11,730 nucleotides of DNA from Promethearchaeota archaeon (lineage in GTDB: Archaea > Asgardarchaeota > Lokiarchaeia > Sigyniarchaeales > SOKP01). Position 1 is the stretch's first letter; every line of letters begins with the position of its first letter. This document shows, in pieces, positions 1 to 5,856 of the stretch. The stretch covers positions 1 through 11,730 of the forward strand of contig JAUWZR010000058.1 in assembly GCA_030615235.1 (NCBI GenBank). Direction: 5' to 3'. The position numbers and the translations under genes are program-made. Under the pieces are notes generated by a model. The model was not told the origin of the DNA, did no database searches, and saw only the letters and a list, made by a program, of their open reading frames with translations.

Positions 1-40
1 ATTATTATCATATATTTCATACTTATCATATTTTTCATAA

Positions 41-50
41 ATATTTAAAT
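41..50 (+). promoter_or_regulatory. Possible TATA box of the AbrB-type gene
   Basis: The stretch ATATTTAAAT resembles an archaeal TATA box and lies about 60 bases before the start codon, which would put transcription start near 70-75 and leave a leader of about 35 bases. The surrounding sequence is extremely AT-rich, so other placements are possible. Confidence 0.35.
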
Positions 51-106
51 CTTATGAATAATATTTAATAATTATAAGTTCCAATTTAACTAGATTTTGA
101 GATATC

Positions 107-337
107 ATGACAGAAGTTGCTAAAGGAAAATATTTTTATGGTTCTGTAAAGGTTGGCGAAAGAGGTCAAATCGTAATTCCTATAGAAGCCCGAAGACATT
201 TCAACATAAACCCAGGGGATCAAGTTCTTGTATTTGGCCATTCTAAAAAAGGAATAGCCATAGTGAAAGCAAGTTTATTAAAAAAATTTGCTGGAAAACT
301 TCTGGATATTTTTACTCCTGAAGAACTAGAATCTTGA
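107..337 (+). CDS. AbrB/MazE/SpoVT-type DNA-binding protein
   Basis: A 76-residue protein built around one swapped-hairpin AbrB domain. Residues 10-20 (FYGSVKVGERG) followed by QIVIPIEAR and FNINPGDQVLVFG are the usual AbrB/SpoVT core, and KKGIAIVKA continues the fold; the last 20 residues form a short helical tail. Family members bind DNA as dimers, either as antitoxins or as regulators of neighbouring genes. This version, starting with Y/F-YGSVKVGERGQ, is known from archaea as a stand-alone regulator, often without a toxin next to it. Here no complete partner follows: downstream is only a short decayed frame (334-447) that overlaps its stop codon. The ATG at 107 is the only good start. It is probably autoregulatory, which is inference. 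Confidence 0.85.
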   Translation: MTEVAKGKYFYGSVKVGERGQIVIPIEARRHFNINPGDQVLVFGHSKKGIAIVKASLLKKFAGKLLDIFTPEELES

Positions 338-447
338 AGCATTTGAACACTAGGGTTAGAATACATAAATATGTAATACTCGGCTTTTGTGCTTGGCCAC
401 CTTATGAATTGGCAGAATTTAATATAAATTATTTTAAAGAAAAATAA
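334..447 (+). pseudogene. Short open frame, decayed 3' end of an unknown gene
   Basis: An open frame of 37 codons begins with a TTG overlapping the stop of the AbrB-type gene (TTGA) and ends at 445-447. The end reads YELAEFNINYFKEK and looks like the C-terminus of a real protein. A related end, DELEEFNSNYFEY, occurs at 1802-1843 after the GNAT gene; the DNA matches at 25 of 32 positions between 404-435 and 1803-1834 without gaps. Two decayed copies of one gene end are the simplest reading. It could instead be a real small protein translationally coupled to the regulator. I do not recognise the family. Confidence 0.35.
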
Positions 448-450
448 TAA

Positions 451-470
451 CACCTTTTTTGCGATTTTTT
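451..470 (+). terminator. Poly-T terminator after the AbrB-type unit
   Basis: Two runs of six T (455-460 and 465-470), separated by GCGA, follow the stop at 447. Archaeal RNA polymerase stops at such U-rich tracts without needing a hairpin. Confidence 0.45.
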
Positions 471-603
471 CGTGAATTATAAGTAGATTTATTATTACTT
501 TCAACTTCCATTTAAGATAGATAACTATTAATTGAGATTTGATCATTCATTTAATGAAGAAAAATATTCTTATATTTGAAATTAGTATAGTGAAATAATT
601 GAA

Positions 604-831
604 ATGGTAATTGAAGAGAGAATTGAAACAGATCCTGAAATATGTCATGGTAAACCTTGCATAAAAGGAACAAGAATAATGATTTCGATTATTCTTGAAT
701 GGCTAGAAGCGGGAAAAACATTTGAGGATATTATGGATGCATACCCTGAATTATCTAAAGAGGATCTATCAGCTACAGTTAGATATGCAAGAAAAATAAT
801 TGAGGAAGAGAAGAGTGCCTCAATCTCATGA
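604..831 (+). CDS. DUF433 antitoxin (VapB-like)
   Basis: A 75-residue DUF433 protein. It shows the family pattern closely: an ETDPEICHGKPCIKGTRI segment (residues 8-25) with the invariant GKPxIKGTR, then ILEWLEAGKTFEDIMDAYPELSKEDL and an ATVRYARK helix. DUF433 proteins carry a winged/HTH-like DNA-binding fold and are antitoxins of PIN-like toxins of the DUF5615 family, which is what follows here. The toxin start lies inside the last codons of this gene, so the two are translated from one message and antitoxin is made first, as usual for such pairs. A TATA-like CTTATATTT at about 569-577 sits near 30 bases upstream of the ATG, giving a very short leader. The pair is probably autorepressed by the antitoxin. 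Confidence 0.9.
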   Translation: MVIEERIETDPEICHGKPCIKGTRIMISIILEWLEAGKTFEDIMDAYPELSKEDLSATVRYARKIIEEEKSASIS

Positions 832-1180
832 TGTTAAATTTTTTTTGGATGAAAATATATCTAATAACTTAAGAAAGCTATTAATTTCAAAAGGATTTGA
901 CGCGATTTCAGTTCAAGAATTGAACAAAAGAGGGGCGAAAAATAGCGAACTCGTAGAATTAGCCAGAAAAAAAAGTCGAATTCTTATAACATGTGATAAG
1001 GATTTTATTGAATTTAAGCATAAGAGTGAAAATTATTTAATTCTAATTGATATTCATCCTTTAATTGATGAAAATGTGCTTCCAAACTTTGAAAAGTTTC
1101 TGAATTCATTCTCTTTTGAAGAATTAAAAGAAAATTTTATTATTTTGAAGGAAGATGGAATCATTCTAAAAAAGAAATAA
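815..1180 (+). CDS. DUF5615 PIN-like toxin (VapC-like ribonuclease)
   Basis: A 121-residue PIN-like protein of the DUF5615 family, the standard partner of DUF433. The acidic metal-binding residues are in place: VKFFLDEN near the N-terminus (D12, E13), ELVELA (E45) and ILITCDKDF (D61, D63). It is expected to be a Mg-dependent ribonuclease kept in check by the upstream protein. I place the start at GTG 815, because GAGGAAGAG lies 5-13 bases ahead and the family normally begins just before the KFFLDEN strand; an in-frame TTG at 800 would add five basic residues. The start overlaps the antitoxin gene by 17 bases. The active-site residues are intact, so the toxin is probably functional. Confidence 0.87.
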   Translation: MPQSHDVKFFLDENISNNLRKLLISKGFDAISVQELNKRGAKNSELVELARKKSRILITCDKDFIEFKHKSENYLILIDIHPLIDENVLPNFEKFLNSFSFEELKENFIILKEDGIILKKK

Positions 1181-1191
1181 CCACTTTTTCT

Positions 1192-1213
1192 TCGTGAAAG
1201 TGTGCTTTCACGA
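1192..1213 (+). terminator. Hairpin after the toxin-antitoxin pair
   Basis: TCGTGAAAG and CTTTCACGA form a perfect 9-bp stem around a TGTG loop, 11 bases after the toxin stop and followed by a T-rich stretch (TCTTATTTTCTCTC). A T5 run (1185-1189) lies just before it. It can end transcription or protect the 3' end of the message. Confidence 0.6.
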
Positions 1214-1278
1214 TCTTATTTTCTCTCTTGAATCAACTGTATCAAAGTTTAAGAGTTTTAACTACTTTTATTCAAACT

Positions 1279-1773
1279 ATGAGTAAAATAGACGAATTTG
1301 AAGATTTGGCTGAAAAAGTAACTTTGAAAAAAATCACGCGGAGAAATTTAGACGCAGTTTTGAAGCTTAAAGTTAAACCAAAGCAAGAAGGTTTAGTCGC
1401 TACTAACGCAAAGTCAATTGCTCAAGCACATTTTTATAGAGAGGCTTGGTATCGTGCCATATATCTTGATGACACTCCGATAGGATTTGTTTTATTAGTT
1501 GATAGAACTTTAAAATATAAACGTATAAAACAAAAAAACCCTGCCTTATATTTATGGAGATTGATGATTGATGAAAAATATCAGGGAAAGGGATACGGGC
1601 GAAAGGCAGTAGAACTCGTAATCAATCACTTGAAAACCCGTCCTAACGCTAAGGAGGTAACTTTACACCACGAACAAACTAAAGGAAATGCTGGTGAGTT
1701 CTACGAAAGATTAGGATTTAAGCTTACTGGTAAAATTCTTCATAATGAATTAGAAAGGAAATTAATTCTGTGA
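1279..1773 (+). CDS. GNAT N-acetyltransferase, spermidine/spermine type
   Basis: A 164-residue GNAT enzyme that would transfer acetyl from acetyl-CoA to an amine. The acetyl-CoA loop is YQGKGYGRKA (residues 101-110, the Q/RxxGxG/A motif), after the strand LWRLMIDEK; FYERLGFKLTGKI (141-153) is motif B. The stretch KVKPKQEGLVATNAKSIAQA, with EAWYRAIYLDDTPIGF behind it, strongly resembles Blt/BltD-like spermine-spermidine acetyltransferases, so a polyamine is the likely substrate; that specificity is inference. I choose the ATG at 1279. A TTG at 1228 would add 17 residues, but it lies only 15 bases beyond the toxin hairpin and the added segment lacks family resemblance. It is transcribed in the same direction as the toxin pair, separated by the hairpin. 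Confidence 0.85.
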   Translation: MSKIDEFEDLAEKVTLKKITRRNLDAVLKLKVKPKQEGLVATNAKSIAQAHFYREAWYRAIYLDDTPIGFVLLVDRTLKYKRIKQKNPALYLWRLMIDEKYQGKGYGRKAVELVINHLKTRPNAKEVTLHHEQTKGNAGEFYERLGFKLTGKILHNELERKLIL

Positions 1774-1792
1774 AAATCTTAATACTTCGTGA

Positions 1793-1843
1793 CTGACCAC
1801 TGATGAGTTAGAGGAGTTTAATAGTAATTATTTTGAATACTAA
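1793..1843 (+). pseudogene. Decayed 3' end of an unknown gene, second copy
   Basis: The frame reads LTTDELEEFNSNYFEY and stop. It matches the frame end at 403-447 in sequence and in stop position, and it has a stop codon just before it (1790-1792), so no complete gene is present. The two copies bracket the toxin-antitoxin pair and the GNAT gene. Confidence 0.35.
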
Positions 1844-1928
1844 ATTTTTACTTTCTATAAATAAAAACTATTTATTATTTGTAATTTTCAGTTGGATAAT
1901 AGTAAAAACTTTTAAATTGAAGAAAACT

Positions 1929-2342
1929 ATGTTGTTTCAGTTGGACCTTTTAACACTAACTATTATCCTGGTGGTATCTGCTGCTATCGGTACATCTTTC
2001 ATTTTATTAATTGCTGGGACTTATATGACGCAAAAGTATGCAAAATCGAAAACATGGGATGATTCATATAAATTAGCCTTGGTAACAAATCTAATATGGT
2101 TGGTTTCAAGCCTTCTTGTAAGTATTCCAATCAGTATATTTGCTGGAGATAAAGCATTAATCGATATAATTAGGTTTGGGATTAATGTGGTAGCTGGAAT
2201 TATGATGGTTATGAAGCTTTATAAGAAGACCCCTGGAGAAGCGGTTCAATTTGTTCTACTACTTCAGATTATTCTATTTATAATTGCAATAATATTTGGA
2301 TATATATTCAACGGATTAATCGCATTTATTGTATTGAGTTAA
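1929..2342 (+). CDS. Small membrane protein with four predicted helices
   Basis: A 137-residue hydrophobic protein of unknown function. Hydrophobic segments lie at about residues 5-30, 45-66, 74-92 and 98-132, with a charged loop QKYAKSKTWDD between the first two and LYKKTPGEA before the last. The WDDSYKLAL and KTPGEA pattern resembles small multi-helix membrane proteins that are frequent in archaeal genomes and have no assigned function. I start at ATG 1929. A TTG at 1833 would add 32 residues, but that stretch overlaps the decayed frame ending at 1843 and includes a likely promoter (TATTTATTA near 1869-1877). No signal peptide is evident beyond the first helix. The following 314 bases carry no convincing gene. 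Confidence 0.65.
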   Translation: MLFQLDLLTLTIILVVSAAIGTSFILLIAGTYMTQKYAKSKTWDDSYKLALVTNLIWLVSSLLVSIPISIFAGDKALIDIIRFGINVVAGIMMVMKLYKKTPGEAVQFVLLLQIILFIIAIIFGYIFNGLIAFIVLS

Positions 2343-2656
2343 CCTTTATTTTTGTTAATGTGCAAATTGATTTTTTTATTAAATGGCAAGAATTTTTTTT
2401 CCAATTATTTAATTGAAGCTCCGACAAAAAAAGAATTATTCTATTACTATAAATAATATTATAAAATACAACATTAACTTTTTTATTGTCTGCGAATCAA
2501 AATCCGACTTATTTATCTGATTTTTATTAGAGCTATTTTTCCCTTTTGTCGTAGGACATATTAGAAAACCCGCAGAGATACTTAAGTTTTTAAATAAGTT
2601 ATATAACTATTATTGTAGTTTAGAACAATATTAAATAATTTAAATTGAGGAGATGT
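2343..2656. other. Intergenic stretch with inverted repeats, no clear gene
   Basis: This 314-base gap holds no convincing coding frame. Two inverted pairs are visible: CTCCGACAAAA (about 2419-2429) against TTTTGTCGTAG (about 2545-2555; one mismatch in 11), and TCTGCG (about 2489-2494) against CGCAGA (about 2571-2576). They interleave with a few GC-richer islands in an AT-rich background, so a structured RNA is possible but weakly supported. The right end carries TATA-like sequences (GTTTTTAAATA near 2586, TTATATAAC near 2599) for the gene at 2657. Confidence 0.25.
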
Positions 2657-2908
2657 ATGTTTCTTAACTATAATAGTGAAAATCTGCAAAAGGAAGAATT
2701 TCAACAACACTTATATTGGTTTGAAACAGAATTTGATGAGATATTTCAAAAAAAATCCGATGATCTCACCAAATTTGAAAAAGATTTAGCGAACTCACTC
2801 CTCAATAAGTTATCCGAGTCAATAAACCAATGTCAAGATGAAAAACTTCTCTATGATCTAGTTTCGACTCTAAATAGTATCGAGAAAAAGCATCCTCAGT
2901 TGTTCTAA
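2657..2908 (+). CDS. Small acidic helical protein of unknown function
   Basis: An 83-residue protein with no family I recognise. It is highly charged and almost entirely helix-favouring, with heptad-like spacing of hydrophobic residues (LANSLLNKLSESINQ and LLYDLVSTLNSIEKK), which suggests a helical hairpin or short coiled coil. Aromatic residues cluster in HLYWFETEFDEIF (about residues 17-29). The ATG at 2657 is preceded by GAGGAG at 2648-2653, one of the few clear ribosome-binding sites in the window; the in-frame TTG at 2645 would place that site inside the gene. TATA-like sequences lie at 2586-2607. The gene is convergent with the zinc-ribbon gene, 23 bases away, with T-rich runs between them. 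Confidence 0.6.
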   Translation: MFLNYNSENLQKEEFQQHLYWFETEFDEIFQKKSDDLTKFEKDLANSLLNKLSESINQCQDEKLLYDLVSTLNSIEKKHPQLF

Positions 2909-2925
2909 TTTTTTCGAATTTTTTT
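2909..2925 (+). terminator. T-rich terminator between convergent genes
   Basis: Runs of six T (2909-2914) and seven T (2919-2925) directly follow the stop of the plus-strand gene. The adjacent CCTTAACTAAGG (2926-2937) is a near-palindrome at the end of the facing gene. Confidence 0.45.
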
Positions 2926-2931
2926 CCTTAA

Positions 2932-3282
2932 CTAAGGATATAAATACCCTTCTCCCCGTTTTATGTAAAACGCTTGATTCTCCTTGTAGCACCGCACGCA
3001 AAACCACTTCTCCTCGACGGGATTATATGTCATGTCGCTCGTTCTAGAACCACACACGGGACATACGCAAATAGAATTTTTCCAAGCGGTGTTCAAAGTG
3101 TCAATTCTATCTGATAAAATAGGAATTTCACCTTCGTCAATATCGTCCCTTGACTCTCGATAAATTAAATCCCTAACAAAACCGACCTTTACTTCAGATA
3201 TTACATATCGCAATGTATCTCGAATGTTCCTCAATTTAGCGTCTTTAATCGAAATGGTCTTCTTTTTCTTCACAGTAATCAC
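2932..3282 (-). CDS. Zinc-ribbon protein of unknown function
   Basis: A protein of up to 116 residues. The first 70 residues are basic then mixed and helical; the C-terminal part is a zinc ribbon with CPVCG (C74, C77) and WFCVRCY (C95, C98), separated by DMTYNPVEEK. The YNP-x-KWFCV-x-CY pattern is familiar from many small archaeal zinc-ribbon proteins, often in Asgard genomes; none has a defined role. Such ribbons bind nucleic acid or protein. The start is uncertain: GTG 3282 gives the longest frame, but the TATA box at 3296-3303 puts transcription start near 3274, which fits a leaderless message beginning at the in-frame GTG 3273 (113 residues). The gene is richer in CG dinucleotides than its neighbours. 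Confidence 0.7.
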   Translation of the reverse strand: MITVKKKKTISIKDAKLRNIRDTLRYVISEVKVGFVRDLIYRESRDDIDEGEIPILSDRIDTLNTAWKNSICVCPVCGSRTSDMTYNPVEEKWFCVRCYKENQAFYIKRGEGYLYP

Positions 3283-3295
3283 ATAAATTTGGCAA

Positions 3296-3303
3296 TATTT
3301 AAA
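3296..3303 (-). promoter_or_regulatory. TATA box of the zinc-ribbon gene
   Basis: TTTAAATA on the minus strand matches the archaeal TTTAWATA consensus exactly. Its centre is about 26 bases from GTG 3273 and only about 17 from GTG 3282, which favours a leaderless start at 3273. Confidence 0.6.
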
Positions 3304-3337
3304 CGTATCGAGCGAACTAATTTCTCGATTAGATATA

Positions 3338-3582
3338 TTAAAAATAAATAAAAAGAATAAATGTAATTAAATGTGGAAAATTCGCTCTTCTAGAAATTGG
3401 AGCGTACGAATAATTTACTATAGCAGTAATTTGATCAAAAACATCCAAAAGACCGTCATTTGAATTCAAATCTGTAATTGTTACTTCTCTCCTACTTTGA
3501 TTAACAAAAGATAAAAAAAGGGCTTCGCCAAAATAAACGGTATGCCAAATCTTTTGGGCTTAACATCTCGTTGAATTGCCAA
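3338..3582 (-). pseudogene. Frameshifted small gene of unknown family
   Basis: The minus strand codes convincingly but in two frames. From TTG 3582 one frame reads LAIQRDVKPK; a second frame, open from 3559 to the stop at 3338-3340, continues KIWHTVYFGEALFLSFVN, then QSRREVTITDLN, DGLLDVFDQITAIVNYSYAP and a hydrophobic end. The second frame alone has no ATG, GTG or TTG before codon 31. One extra A in the AAAA run at about 3550-3553 would join them into a protein of about 81 residues; a slip in the T7 run near 3520 is another option. The protein-like composition (W, H, Y, GE, DGLLDVF) argues for a real gene, either recently broken or hit by a sequencing error. A TATA-like TTTATAAA near 3622-3629 lies about 44 bases upstream of the TTG. 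I cannot assign a family. Confidence 0.55.
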
Positions 3583-3648
3583 CTTTTCTTGATGTGTTAT
3601 TCTAATCGTATACTTTTTTTTTATAAAGATTTAATATTATATCTTTAT

Positions 3649-3660
3649 ATATATATATAA
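3649..3660 (+). promoter_or_regulatory. Promoter region between divergent genes
   Basis: The run of alternating TA (about 3645-3659) can serve as TATA box for the TPR gene at 3699, with transcription start near 3675-3680 and a leader of about 20 bases. It is followed by AGTAAGTTA, which also occurs in the promoter of the MFS gene. Confidence 0.4.
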
Positions 3661-3698
3661 GTAAGTTACAATTAACATAACAAAAAGCTTTGAATAGC

Positions 3699-4097
3699 AT
3701 GGCACTAGATTTTAATGAAATTAAAAACAACGAAGCTATTGAGCTCGTTAATAAATACTTGGCTGAACAAAACAACGATAAAGCGTTATCAGCCGTAAAT
3801 AAATTGCTGGATAGAGATCCTTCGAACGATCAAGCTTGGCTATACCTAGGTATTGTTAACCGCCGTATCGGCAAATTGGATGTTGCTATTAAGAGTTTTG
3901 AAACAGCTACAGAATTAAATAGCACTCTTATAGAAGCGTGGGGTTTACTTACGATTACTTTTTTAGATAAGGGTAAACTCGAAAAAGCAAAAGAAGTCAT
4001 GAATACTGCTGCTGAACTAAATCCTAACGATGAAAAAATACAGTTTTATCGCGACAATTTAATTCGCGTCTATGAAAAATTTGGACCTTTTTTTTAA
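3699..4097 (+). CDS. TPR-repeat protein
   Basis: A 132-residue protein made of three tetratricopeptide repeats at about residues 10-43, 44-77 and 78-111. The second repeat (AWLYLGIVNRRIGKLDVAIKSFE) and third (AWGLLTITFLDKGKLEKAKEV) show the W/L-G-Y/F-A-P spacing, each closing with ELN; repeat one closes with DRDPSND. TPR proteins are cytosolic scaffolds for protein-protein contact, so the partner, not the repeat, defines the role, and none can be named here. I start at ATG 3699; the in-frame TTG at 3690 would add only three residues and lies too close to the promoter. A run of eight T at the end of the gene (4087-4094) probably helps termination. Confidence 0.82.
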   Translation: MALDFNEIKNNEAIELVNKYLAEQNNDKALSAVNKLLDRDPSNDQAWLYLGIVNRRIGKLDVAIKSFETATELNSTLIEAWGLLTITFLDKGKLEKAKEVMNTAAELNPNDEKIQFYRDNLIRVYEKFGPFF

Positions 4098-4197
4098 AGA
4101 TTAAAGTTAAACCAGATATCTGTAAAGTTCTTAAGATATATTATATTTGTATTTTTTATTTATTTAGCAATTTTCATAAATATTGAAGGGAGAAAAA

Positions 4198-4208
4198 GTT
4201 ATATAAAC
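4198..4208 (+). promoter_or_regulatory. TATA box of the OB-like gene
   Basis: GTTATATAAAC, preceded by purine-rich GGGAGAAAAA that would suit a BRE element. Its centre is about 21 bases before the ATG at 4224, so the message is probably leaderless. Confidence 0.55.
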
Positions 4209-4223
4209 GATAGGTAATTCGTA

Positions 4224-4514
4224 ATGGCATATAGGGGAAAAATTGCGATTGAAGGAAGAATTGTAGAAATTAGAGGGGGCGAGAAGCGTATTTCTCGAGC
4301 CTATACTTATGGATATCTGTCATTAACCGTTCGCGTGGGAATAAAAATGTATTCGGTCTTAGTGAGCGCCTCAAAAATAAATTCATATGGATTTCTACCT
4401 CGCGTTGGGCACTATATCCGTGCCGAAGGAATTAAATCACCCGCTAATGATGGTTATCATGATTTTTCAATGAGTCATTTATCGTCTCTTGAACATATCG
4501 AACCACAAAAATAA
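4224..4514 (+). CDS. Small beta-rich, possibly OB-fold protein
   Basis: A 96-residue basic protein whose strand pattern suggests one OB-fold: KIAIEGRIVEIRGG (residues 5-18), YGYLSLTVRVGIKMYSVLVS (29-48) and VGHYIRAEGIKS (61-72), followed by HLSSLEHIEPQK. The alternation of hydrophobic residues and the GRIV...YIRAEGI framing resemble single-stranded nucleic-acid-binding OB domains (tRNA_anti-like), with many arginines and tyrosines in the predicted binding face. This is a fold guess from pattern only, and I do not recognise a named family. Start chosen at ATG 4224 because the TATA box fits it. It is convergent with the next gene, 19 bases away. Confidence 0.6.
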   Translation: MAYRGKIAIEGRIVEIRGGEKRISRAYTYGYLSLTVRVGIKMYSVLVSASKINSYGFLPRVGHYIRAEGIKSPANDGYHDFSMSHLSSLEHIEPQK

Positions 4515-4533
4515 TGCTGAAAACATCTAAAAA

Positions 4534-4881
4534 TTAAGTTTTTACCTTTAAAACCTTTTTGCCGTTAGAATTAATTAATTCCAACATTTCAATCTCGTTA
4601 AAATTAGATTTGAAATAACTTTTTTTTGTTTCTGAACCCAACAATGACGGACTACGTACTTTCATGAGTTTCTTGAGGAAAAAATACTTATCTATATAAG
4701 AACCTATTGCCCAAATAACAAGCATTCGTGATTTCCTGTTTTGAACTTGACGACACCATTTATCTTTACATCTAAGTGAACAAAATCGATGTCTTCTAGT
4801 TTTTTGTGCTATATTCACATGCTCTACAAATTTTTTTTCAGAGCTCTTGAATGATTCACCACAGTACTCACATATCATCAT
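4534..4881 (-). CDS. Cysteine-rich protein with MYM/TRASH-like zinc finger
   Basis: A 115-residue basic protein. The N-terminal 43 residues contain CEYCGESF (C4, C7) and RFCSLRCKDKWC (C34, C38, C43), the arrangement of a treble-clef zinc finger of the TRASH/MYM kind, in which FCSxxC-K-x-W is typical. Next comes a basic stretch (RQVQNRKSR) and a hydrophobic one (MLVIWAIGSYIDKYFFL), then a lysine-rich tail with no known domain. TRASH-like fingers in archaea sense metals or bind nucleic acid; which applies here is open. The start is ATG 4881 or the next codon. The gene is divergent from the methyltransferase, with a palindrome (4905-4916) in the shared upstream region. Confidence 0.6.
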   Translation of the reverse strand: MMICEYCGESFKSSEKKFVEHVNIAQKTRRHRFCSLRCKDKWCRQVQNRKSRMLVIWAIGSYIDKYFFLKKLMKVRSPSLLGSETKKSYFKSNFNEIEMLELINSNGKKVLKVKT

Positions 4882-4904
4882 GGATACGAAGAAAATCAGT
4901 TATT

Positions 4905-4916
4905 GAGAGTATTCTC
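4905..4916. promoter_or_regulatory. Near-palindrome between divergent genes
   Basis: GAGAGTATTCTC matches its own reverse complement at 10 of 12 positions. It lies 24 bases before the start of the zinc-finger gene and between it and a perfect minus-strand TATA box (4943-4950), a position suitable for a repressor site or a leader hairpin. Confidence 0.35.
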
Positions 4917-5016
4917 GTTTTAATTATTTAATAAAATAGCGATATTTAAAAGAAAAATCATTATATACCATTTCTTATAAACAGTTTTAAGAGAGAAAGC
5001 ATTACATTTTTTCAAG

Positions 5017-5766
5017 ATGAAAGAAATTGATAAGATACAATATCTAAATGTTTCAGAGATAAGTGAGATATTTCATCAAAAAATTACCGAAAATGAAATT
5101 GAGAAGTACTTTGAAGCTGGTAAAATAAACGGAATAAAAATCGAAAATAAATGGCACGCAGATCAAGAAGCAATTGATTATTTTATTAAAAATGTTATAC
5201 TTAAGGAAAGAACATATAATGTTGGTCTTCACACAATTGTCCTATCAAATATCAAATTAACAGGAAGAATTTTAGATATTGGAGGAGGAGGACAGGCTAT
5301 AATTAGTCAATTTAAAGGAGAACAAGTTGTAGCAATAGATTCAAATAGAAATGAGCTTGAAGAGGCTCCAGACAGCAAAGGATTAAAAGTGATCATGGAT
5401 GCAAAAGAATTAAAATTTTTAGACAATACTTTTGATACGGTTACCGCCTTTTTCACACTCATGTATATTCCTGTGGAAGATTTTAAAATAATTTTCGAGG
5501 AAATTTATAGAGTTTTAAAAATCAATGGAAATTTTGTGATTTGGGACGTGTTAATGCCGGTTAAAGGTAATGATAAAAGGGATATTTTTTTTATTGAACT
5601 TAAAGTTAAAATATTTGATAAAATAGCAGAGACGGGTTTCGGTGTTTCATGGGATAAAGAGATTAATACAGACACTTTTACCAACTTGGCTAAAAATATT
5701 GGCTTTGAAACTTTAGAAAAAAAAGTAGATAAGGATACAATTTATATCAGATTTAGAAAAAATTAA
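5017..5766 (+). CDS. SAM-dependent class I methyltransferase
   Basis: A 249-residue enzyme of the Methyltransf_11/UbiE-like group. Motif I is RILDIGGGGQ (residues 84-93), the acidic end of strand two is VVAIDSN (D108), motif II is IMDAKELKFLDNTFDTV (126-142) and motif III is EEIYRVLKINGNFVIWD (161-177), so the SAM pocket is complete. The C-terminal part (183-249) is shortened and gives no substrate clue. The first 60 residues are unusual: LNVSEISEIFHQKITENEIEKYFEAGKI... followed by KWHADQEAIDYF resembles an excisionase/MerR-like helix-turn-helix, so it may be a fusion with a DNA- or RNA-binding domain. The ATG is preceded by a TATATA at about 4969-4974. T-rich sequence after the stop (5777-5785) probably ends transcription. 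Confidence 0.82.
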   Translation: MKEIDKIQYLNVSEISEIFHQKITENEIEKYFEAGKINGIKIENKWHADQEAIDYFIKNVILKERTYNVGLHTIVLSNIKLTGRILDIGGGGQAIISQFKGEQVVAIDSNRNELEEAPDSKGLKVIMDAKELKFLDNTFDTVTAFFTLMYIPVEDFKIIFEEIYRVLKINGNFVIWDVLMPVKGNDKRDIFFIELKVKIFDKIAETGFGVSWDKEINTDTFTNLAKNIGFETLEKKVDKDTIYIRFRKN

Positions 5767-5856
5767 GTAATTACACTTTTTCTTTAAATAACTTCATATC
5801 TTTTGATATTAAAAATAATCTTGAGTAGTTAAATTTCTAAAATTACGAGGTGTTGA

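Noticed and set aside
220..546. 108-residue minus-strand open frame
   Set aside because: It runs antisense through the AbrB-type gene and the decayed frame at 334-447, has low-complexity K/I/F-rich content and shows no domain.
2358..2456. 32-codon plus-strand frame starting ATG 2358 (ends ELFYYYK)
   Set aside because: Too short, no ribosome-binding site or promoter of its own, and composition no better than chance in AT-rich DNA.
2450..2615. Start-less minus-strand open frame in the 2343-2656 gap
   Set aside because: About 56 codons with no start until its last dozen codons and a low-complexity hydrophobic end; frames of this length are expected by chance here.
3380..3420. Inverted repeat CGCTC...GAGCG with an internal TTCTAGAA palindrome
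   Set aside because: It lies inside the frameshifted minus-strand gene and only a 5-bp stem is perfect, so coding sequence explains it better than an RNA element.
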